Shown here piece after piece: positions 57,133 through 64,000 of a stretch of 64,000 nucleotides of DNA. Position 1 is the stretch's first letter, and each line of letters begins with the position of its first letter. The DNA comes from Coprinus comatus (Eukaryota > Basidiomycota > Agaricomycetes > Agaricales > Agaricaceae), in assembly GCA_034638255.1 (NCBI GenBank), contig JAWPGT010000019.1, forward strand, positions 310,001 to 374,000, written 5' to 3'. The notes beneath the pieces were generated by a model that searched no databases, was not told where the DNA came from, and was given only the letters and a program-made list of their open reading frames with translations. Made by a program: the position numbers and the translations under genes.

Positions 57133-57820
57133 TGAGCTCAAGGCGAGCGCGTCAGTGGACTTGGCCAACAACAAACTCCGTATTTGGCTGAACCAGCGGG
57201 TCCAAACAACCGCCTACTATGCCTTGAATCTTCCCACGAAATCGCACTCGTTTTGATGCGAGACTCATCTATGTGCATGGACTCATAGACATTGTTCTTA
57301 CCCCATAATTTCCACCCGTCCAGTACCATGTCAGAGGCCATCGGTATTATCGTTACAGCTTGTTGTGATGTGTGTGCAGGTTTAATCCTTGATTACACCT
57401 CATTAAGTGCGTACATGATCAGAAAAACAATCGTCACAACGGCCCTCATTGGCAACTCACGATTCAGGACACCATTGCACCAATGTCGGGGATTGGAGTT
57501 GTTGTAATGAAAATGAAGAGAACCCAGAGAGAGAACGAGATCCTCTACTCCCAGAGAATCGCCAACCTCAACAGCAACCCCCAATGATACCCCACTGAAC
57601 CCTAGGTTTGGTTTTGTCATCCCAAGAAAAAACTCGAGTAAATGTAACTCAGGCTTCACATGCTCTTAGTTAATATAGTTTTGGTCTTTTGTATCGTTGT
57701 CGTCATCGTTATAAACTGTTGTTATTTATGCGCTAGCTCTCTCTTCTGTGTCAGATTGTTTTCCAAAGTTTAAGCGCTTGTCTGATATTTACACGACCTT
57801 CACTAAAAACAAAAGTTAAA
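57133..57820. other. Intergenic region upstream of the Sac3 gene
   Basis: No supportable gene. Short open frames on both strands look accidental. It should contain the Sac3 promoter. Confidence 0.45.
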
Positions 57821-57904
57821 TGGGGGCACCGTGGATTGAACACGGGACCTTTAGAATACAACACCAACTTCAGTCTACTGCTCTCCCAACTGAGCTATGC
57901 CCCC
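57821..57904 (-). tRNA. tRNA-Phe(GAA) with a short intron
   Basis: The minus strand reads GGGGGCATAGCTCAGTTGGG.. and ends ..CACGGTGCCCCCA, giving a full acceptor stem (GGGGGCA/TGCCCCC). The D arm is GCTC..GAGC. The T arm is CCGTGTTCAATCCACGG. The anticodon loop is CTGAAGT with GAA, followed by an intron of about 11 nt between the loop and the 3' half-stem (TCTAA). The GAA anticodon gives Phe. The intron position, one base 3' of the anticodon, is the standard one. Length is 84 nt. Confidence 0.93.
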
Positions 57905-58940
57905 TTGCTATATAATTAAACCTATAATCTAAGTGATGCTGAAGATGAAACTTTCCCGAAGTAAAGGGGTCGAAGAATTGAGGGTCTACTACCATGCCCC
58001 ATAGTACATGCACTAGCGTTTAGCGATATAAGTAAAGCATGGCTTACTGCTTGTAACACCCTTTACACCAGCAAGTTGCAATCATAATAATAGAGGGATA
58101 ATAAACATATTTTGAACCAAGTTATTAAAATTTCAATGTTGACTATTTTTCCGACATTTTCTGGGATTCAAGTCTCCCTCGGGCTCTCTATCATAACTGT
58201 ATGCATTGCTACATATCCACAACTAATTATCGACATCTATGATCCGATTTCTACTCATCTAAGCTTATCAGACAGATGGAGGCCAATGGCGACTCATCCC
58301 ACCTAGTGCGGCGGTACTGCCAGTAAGTGTAGACGATGTTTCATGCTATGAGACTGTACTCATCATCTATGAAGCAAGTTGAGTTTTAGTTGACATGGCG
58401 TGACATTCAAGAATTTATCTCAGCAGATCTAAATTCCAATAAAATTTTAAATAGAGGGTATTGCACAGGTGTTGCAACGAATCACCATTCATTGGCACTC
58501 GGGCAAGTTTGTTGGACATTACATCACATGACGTAGTTGTAGATATATATAATGTCTTCACCAACGTCAATATAACTTAACCTCGTAACATCATCATCTC
58601 CAGAACCTTATAAAGTTCAGACCATACATGGCGGTATCAAAGCATAAATAATAAGACCATACAAGTTCTGTCTCTTGGTAGCGCAAAGATGATCAAAAAA
58701 CGTTTATAAACCATTAAAATGCATTGACTATAACTATATATGCATTCGTAGTACATACTAAACTAGAATAACTAAAAAGACCCATAACAGTCACTACGAC
58801 AGACTAACACACGAAAAAACCATCGTCCAAAGTGTCCAAAAAGCAATCATAAGCGACTACTCCATCTTATTGATATCGATGATATCAAACACAAAGATCG
58901 TTTGTAGAACGACAAATTCTAGCACAACAACCTTTAACGT
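57905..58940. other. Intergenic region, no gene seen
   Basis: AT-rich stretch of about 1 kb between tRNA-Phe and the end of the Kre6/Skn1 gene. No convincing ORF or repeat. Confidence 0.45.
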
Positions 58941-61625
58941 TTAACACAACTCCCACATCTTCACAGAATCACTATTCATTAAACAATATAACAGTCAATC
59001 AGTCATCGGCATAAAAACTGGAATCAAAGTTATTTGTTTGAAGAAGAGAAAAAAAAACTTACACGATAAGTGAACGTTCTTCGGGATCCTCCGACCATGT
59101 CGGTAACCAATTTTCCCTTGCGCGCCAAAAGTCACCCATAGCAGCTGAAATACGGATCAGTTACATATTGCGCTTCTACCGTATACAACGCATATTAAAA
59201 GAAGTCGAAGTCTTAACATGTCTCTCTCGAATGCTCGGGGAGAGGAAGAAGAGGAAGAGGAAGAGGAAGAGGAAGAGTGTATATAGAATATAGGGGGGTT
59301 ATAGAAGAGAAAAAAAGAAGCTTGAAGTTCGGGGGTAAAGGGATGATGAGGAAACTTACTGTTTGACCCATCTAACCAAGGTTTCTCACTTCCATCCGGG
59401 AACCAACCATTCGTTCCACCGACAGCTACGTTTAGAATCAGATAGAATGCTGATTTTTTTTTAGTAAAAATGAAGTCAAAGTCAAAAAGAGAATACAGGT
59501 TAGCAACAGATCAACTAATTGGGATAGTAATGTTACTGACGTTGATCGAACGGCGCAGCCTTGCTACCGTCACGCCACGGATTCTCCAGTATCAGAGCCT
59601 CAGACCCATTTTGTACGACCAATGGAAATTCTCCTTTATCCCAGAAAGATTCCTTGATCCTTAGATCCAATGTATGATGCAATCTGGTATCCACATAAAT
59701 ACGCCTAACATGACAATATTCAAAACTTTTATTAGCTCCAAGTAGCACGATAACGGAGCGCTAATAACCAAATTGAAAGAAGTGACGTACAGCCAATCTT
59801 CAGTCCATTCCAAAGCATAGGTATGGAAGTCATCACCATAGCTAGTACGACGTTCAGTCCACCAACCATAAGTCTTGTAAACTCGGTTTAACCACGGGGC
59901 TGGACCCCAATTCAACGAGCCGCGGACTACGTTACTTCCCCTATTGGTATAAGTGAATAAACTATTGAAGCTCATGAAACATCCTTGAACCTACTGTTTC
60001 GGATATCGAATGCCGTTTCCACGAGATTCCATTATATCAATCTCACCTAGGGGACAAAGTCAGCATCAAGGTACAAGCATAATGATCATGGAGCCAATGC
60101 TGATAAGATGACGAGGAGTAAAAGAGCGGCGGTAAACTCTCGGGGGTAAGGAATACAACACCGGAACGAATATAGAAGGGCGATACAACGCCCAGCAGTA
60201 AATACAAGAAGTACTTACCACTGAGAGGCCAAGCACCATATTTGTTATCCACGGGAAGCATCCAAATCGCTGGCCAAAGCTGTCAAATGTGGTTCAGATG
60301 AAGTGATACAGTTGTGTTCTAATTTCACACATACCCAATCACTGAAAGAATTCATGGGGTTAGCACGAGCTCAAAGCACAGCAGTTAACTAAACACACCC
60401 TTTGGGTATTTTGGCTCTTACTTCTACTCGGCCATACCGAATACTAGCAGTCCGTTTAGTGCTGATTCTAGCACTTTGGATGGGATTGATAATCTGGCCA
60501 GCCGTTGAATTACTAACACCAGAACAGGCCCGATAGTAACTGTCAGCATCGAATACTTGATCCTCCCCAATCGTACTGGTATTGAAAAATTGCGTTGTGG
60601 ACGATGTATAGCTAAGACCTTGAGTGATATTGAAAGTGCACCCTGTGATGTTAAAAACATGACCATCCAAGATCGCAGCCTCCCCAATAACGGCAGAAGT
60701 CAGGGTGGGGAGTCAAATATAACCGACCATTACGGACGTAAGAATTATTGTCTGAGGCTGTTGTCATTTCAAATTGACCATTTCTTCGCGAAGTATACGT
60801 CAATACAACTTTTAGAATTGGAGGTTTATGCGGTACTTACCCAAAGCCGCTCATATCCACCTCTCGGAAGAATTTACCATTTTCTCCAAAGATCCCTTCT
60901 GGTGAGTCAAAATTTTCATCCATGACCATACACATATTTCCAGGAAGCATGGGTGTACCCCTCCACAAGGTCCAACAACGTATTCCCCCAAGTGCGGCTC
61001 CAAGAATAACCATTGCATAAGTCAAGAAGTATGCCACTCGGTTGTAAGGATCACGTGTAGCAATCCATGGCTTCTCAAGAGGTCCTTTAGCAGCGAGCAT
61101 AGTTGACTTGGGCCGTTCTTTCGCAATTTTCGCCGGAGTAATATTGGGAGTGCTGTATACCGTTAATGGACGTGCCCTTGGTGATGCAAATGACTCTCTC
61201 AGACGGCTTGAAGGTGGTCGGTGAGACGATTGATCTCCTGTTCCAGGTCGACTTCCATAGGACGAGGACCCTCGCGAGAGGTCTGCAACACTGGTAGAGA
61301 CAGAGGTTATACCACTTCTTGTTCCAAATCCGTAAGGCATAGAATCGGACGACGAGAATGGATTATGCTGTTTTCGTGGTGATCCTTGTCCGTGCTCAGG
61401 AACACCTAGACTTGTAGCACTACCAATTGGTGAGAAGGGGGATGTTTGTGCGAATACATTGCTCTTGGGTGTAGGAGGCGGGGAGTAGGTAGAGGAGGAC
61501 TGTGTATTGATTCGTGAATGGGAAGCAGACTGTTGGTCGGCTGGAGTGAGTTCCGCAGCGAACCTAGGATGTCGTGGAGGATGTCTTTCCTCCTCTTCTA
61601 TGGAACTGGACTGGGAGTCAGCCAT
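58941..61625 (-). CDS. Kre6/Skn1-type GH16 beta-glucan synthesis protein
   Basis: The start at 61625 reads MADSQSSSIEEEERH. A Ser/Pro-rich cytosolic N-terminus of about 195 residues is followed by a single signal-anchor span (residues 197-219, AYFLTYAMVILGAALGGIRC), giving a type II membrane protein. The lumenal GH16 domain contains MDENFDSPEGIF, RNGRLYLTPTLT, TQFFNTSTIGEDQ, SARISTKRTASIRYGRVEVR, WLWPAIWMLPV and the catalytic E-x-D-x-x-E box EIDIMESRGNG (about 60010-60047). It continues SLNWGPAPWLNRVYKTYGWW, FHTYALEWTEDWL, NPWRDGSKAAPFDQ, VGGTNGWFPDG and NWLPTWSEDPEERSLI. A final small exon ends ..VKMWELC, stop at 58941. The family is needed for beta-1,6-glucan in the fungal wall and acts in the ER/Golgi. 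About eight introns. It is divergent to the Cps1-like synthase gene. Confidence 0.93.
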
Positions 61626-63192
61626 GCAGATGTTAGAGCGGAATGGATGAAGCCACTACGAAACCAGAAGACCAGCCAGAGAACAGGTAGAATGATGAAC
61701 CGGTGCGTTATAAGAACTAGAACAATACATATAACCGTTTACTAAAGATGCCCGAAAGTTCAATCTGTCCAACATTCCTTCGTACCTAGCCTCGAGGTAG
61801 TAGTGTACAGTGGTGGGAATTGACCGCTTATGTGTAAGATCGATCTATTGAGAGATTCTCAAGAACCCATCAGTCATGATTCATTTGCGTCAACCATCCG
61901 CGTCAAGATAGGATAATCCTGTCTGCCATTGGGAGTAGCATATTCTTAGCCGGATACCATTCTGAACAGGGTCTCGTATATCCTCGGATAGGATTTCAAG
62001 GAATCACGCCAAGGTAACCAAAAATAGCCCGACGATACAAAAGATTGCCTCTCAGAAAGAACATAGATTGTAGTACTGCCGAGAACGCTTTGCTGAAAAC
62101 TTAAAGAGGAGTCCGATTAGAAATGAGGAGATAACACTGATCCGAGATGAAAATTGAGGACACTGGCACTCAGTATCATAAACATATGTCAGGTTTCAGT
62201 AATAAAACGTTTTGATGAGTTGATTGTTCAGATGTTGGGTTTCTTACAAGCGTGGACCCCCCGTGCCATCCATGATTGCCCAGGGGTACTGCTATTCCGA
62301 GTGTAGTTCTTCTCTAGTCAGTCTACTTGCCTGAGTTGTCTGGAGTTGTCTCACCCAGCCCGAAAAAAACTTGGAGAATTCCAGCGGTCTGATGGCCCGT
62401 CACTACATCAGTTGATGACAAATGCTTTTTTTTCTTTCTTTCTTTTTTTTTACTGCAGTGTGCCATAGGCTGCGGAGGACCCACTTGTGGCCACGAACAA
62501 ACCTTACTTGCGGAATTTGGCGGCCACTAGACACGATACAGAAAATGGCTTTTCTGTTTCTTCTTCATGTTGTCCGGCCTAAGGCTGAAAGCGGGAACGA
62601 CCTGTACTATGATTCAGGCTGACGGTTGACCACAGCTTCCGATTCCTGATCTACGGTACTATAGAACAGATATCTATCAATCAATGTTCAAACGTTCAAA
62701 CGTTCATGAGCGATTGTTACCTAACGTACACATCCTTTTCTCACGGAGTCCTCCTTCTTCTTGACTTTCTCGAAAGACCAGCACCGCGCGGGTTATCACA
62801 TATACCGATCATAATAGTGGAGCAAAGACGGGTCCGGCTAACTGTATTTAAACATGTTCAGCAAAATTCTGGTCGTTCCTGGCTACTTTGAACGTGTTCA
62901 AGGGCCGGATAATTGACTGGAAATAGCCTGTGTTCCGCCAGATTTATCTTCGAGCATCTGTCTACCTGTTACCTCCGTGTAATCCCAGAACAACAAGGAT
63001 TCAAATTATATCTGATGGCAGCACACACGGACATGGCCATGAAGTGCTTTGATCGAATTGCCTTCTCAAGATTCTCTTTTAAGCTCACGGTCATAATCTG
63101 CGGCTCTTTTGGCTCTCAGGCAACTACTATCCTACTCTACACCCAGGCTTTCAGATATTTCTTTCGTTAGCCAACCTAATACCCATACCCAG
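61626..63192. promoter_or_regulatory. Divergent promoter region of two wall-polysaccharide genes
   Basis: A 1.57-kb intergenic space between the Kre6/Skn1 start (minus) and the Cps1-like start (plus). It has a long T/C tract (62428-62452) and a short direct repeat GTTCAAAC/GTTCAAAC/GTTCATG near 62684-62708. No gene is recognised. Confidence 0.5.
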
Positions 63193-64000
63193 ATGGAATA
63201 TGATTCCTTCGACGCCATCCTCCACTACATTTTCCGTTCGGTAAGTCGCCTAGCTTGTACAGAGAAATATCCTGAATTTTGCTTCTGCAGACCCAAGGAG
63301 ATGCATGGTTTAAACCATCCGAGGAAAATGTATCAGCAGGAGTTTGTATACGAGTAGAGCAAGGCAATTTCCGCGTGTTCCCTTACGAAAATCCCTTCCT
63401 TGCTCCCTTTGAAGCTGCTGTTCGTGGTCTCAACCCATTAGTAGCTGTAAAAGTGCGTACTGCTGCCGTTCATTCAGCCCTAGCTACAGTGTAAGAATAA
63501 GTAAAAATTTATTCTTTGGATTTCTGTCTCACATTCCTGACAGTGCCGAAGACGCAACTGTTATTCAAGTTGAATCTAACACTCGTATTCAAATCCTCGA
63601 CTCAGTCAACCTACTACCTCATGCAGATAGAGAGCAGTGTGGTGCATTTATCGTGCGTCCTTGTTTTTTGTTGTCCCATGGCTCAAACCAAGCAGTTAAG
63701 CTGATTTACCACTAGCGTGATGAGCGAGTCCTCGTTGTCTGGTCAGATGAACTCGATCATATTATCCCCTTATGCACCGAGTTCGACGAAAAACTGATGA
63801 GGTTCTTGTGGCGCTCGCGGTCCACTACACATTCAACATCCCCTTCCGTCTCCACATCTGTCGCTCCTTCAACTACTGCATCTAATGTTCATCTCACCAA
63901 CGTCAGCACTAAATCCCCAGTACCACCACTACCTCCAGCTGTCACCGTTACTGAGGCGGTTGCTGCTGTCACATTAGCCCAAAAACAACACACCTCGAAC
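63193..64000 (+). CDS. Cps1-like polysaccharide synthase, N-terminal part (runs off window)
   Basis: The start at 63193 reads MEYDSFDAILHYIFRS. Introns at about 63241-63291, 63493-63541 and 63652-63714 join TQGDAWFKPSEENVSAGVCI, FRVFPYENPFLAPFEAAVRG, LNPLVAVKVRTAAVHSALAT, VIQVESNTRIQILDSVNLLP, REQCGAFIRDERVLVVWSDE and LDHIIPLCTEFDEKLMRFLW, followed by a Ser/Thr/Val-rich linker. This N-terminal block (recalled as DUF7928) precedes the glycosyltransferase-2 and membrane domains in basidiomycete Cps1/hyaluronan-synthase-like proteins. The catalytic part lies beyond 64000, so function is assigned from the N-terminal domain only. Confidence 0.7.

Overview
The window is genomic DNA of a filamentous basidiomycete, most likely an Agaricomycete. 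Genes carry many short GT-AG introns. The host genes are typical fungal ones: a Kre6/Skn1 beta-glucan synthesis protein, Sac3, Hal2-type bisphosphate nucleotidase, a Cps1-like synthase and TKL-like kinases. The left half is packed with fungal transposons (KDZ, DIRS-like, copia, Tc1). I cannot name the species.

Bases 1-32612 are a stack of nested mobile elements. The outermost is a KDZ element whose left part lies outside the window. Its right end is at 32612. It carries a KDZ transposase (1-762, minus), a protein built of viroplasmin/RNase H1-N-like modules (about 2387-3406, minus) and a 'GWP-motif' protein of unknown function (3629-31324, plus). A second, related KDZ element of 24976 bp (5619-30594) sits inside the GWP exon of the first. 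It has about 315-bp terminal inverted repeats and a perfect 8-bp target duplication, CTGGGAAC. It carries the same three genes in the same order and orientation: KDZ transposase (6902-10236, minus), viroplasmin-module gene (11603-18678, minus) and GWP gene (18946-29915, plus). The inner copy has itself been hit by a DIRS-like element inside the viroplasmin gene, a Tc1 element (20496-22100) and a copia element (22444-29709). The copia element contains two solo LTRs of other families. Removing the Tc1 and copia elements with one copy of each target duplication restores an open GWP reading frame. Without later insertions the inner element would be about 11 kb. I propose a KDZ transposon family with a conserved three-gene cargo as the main find of this window.

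Bases 32613-33960 are a transition zone with a short ORF remnant and a 278-bp MITE-like palindromic element.

Bases 33964-64000 are ordinary gene-dense host sequence. In order: a small single-span membrane protein (minus); a Hal2-like 3'(2'),5'-bisphosphate nucleotidase, possibly spliced to a long acidic N-terminal region and with an apparent frameshift (minus); a multi-exon membrane protein of unknown function (plus); two TKL-like kinase genes and a kinase relic (minus); an MFS transporter (minus); a tail-anchored FHA protein (plus); Sac3 mRNA-export factor (minus); tRNA-Phe(GAA) (minus); a Kre6/Skn1 GH16 protein (minus); and the 5' part of a Cps1-like polysaccharide synthase gene (plus). Exon joins were made by eye, so intron-containing coordinates give outer limits, not exact exon lists.
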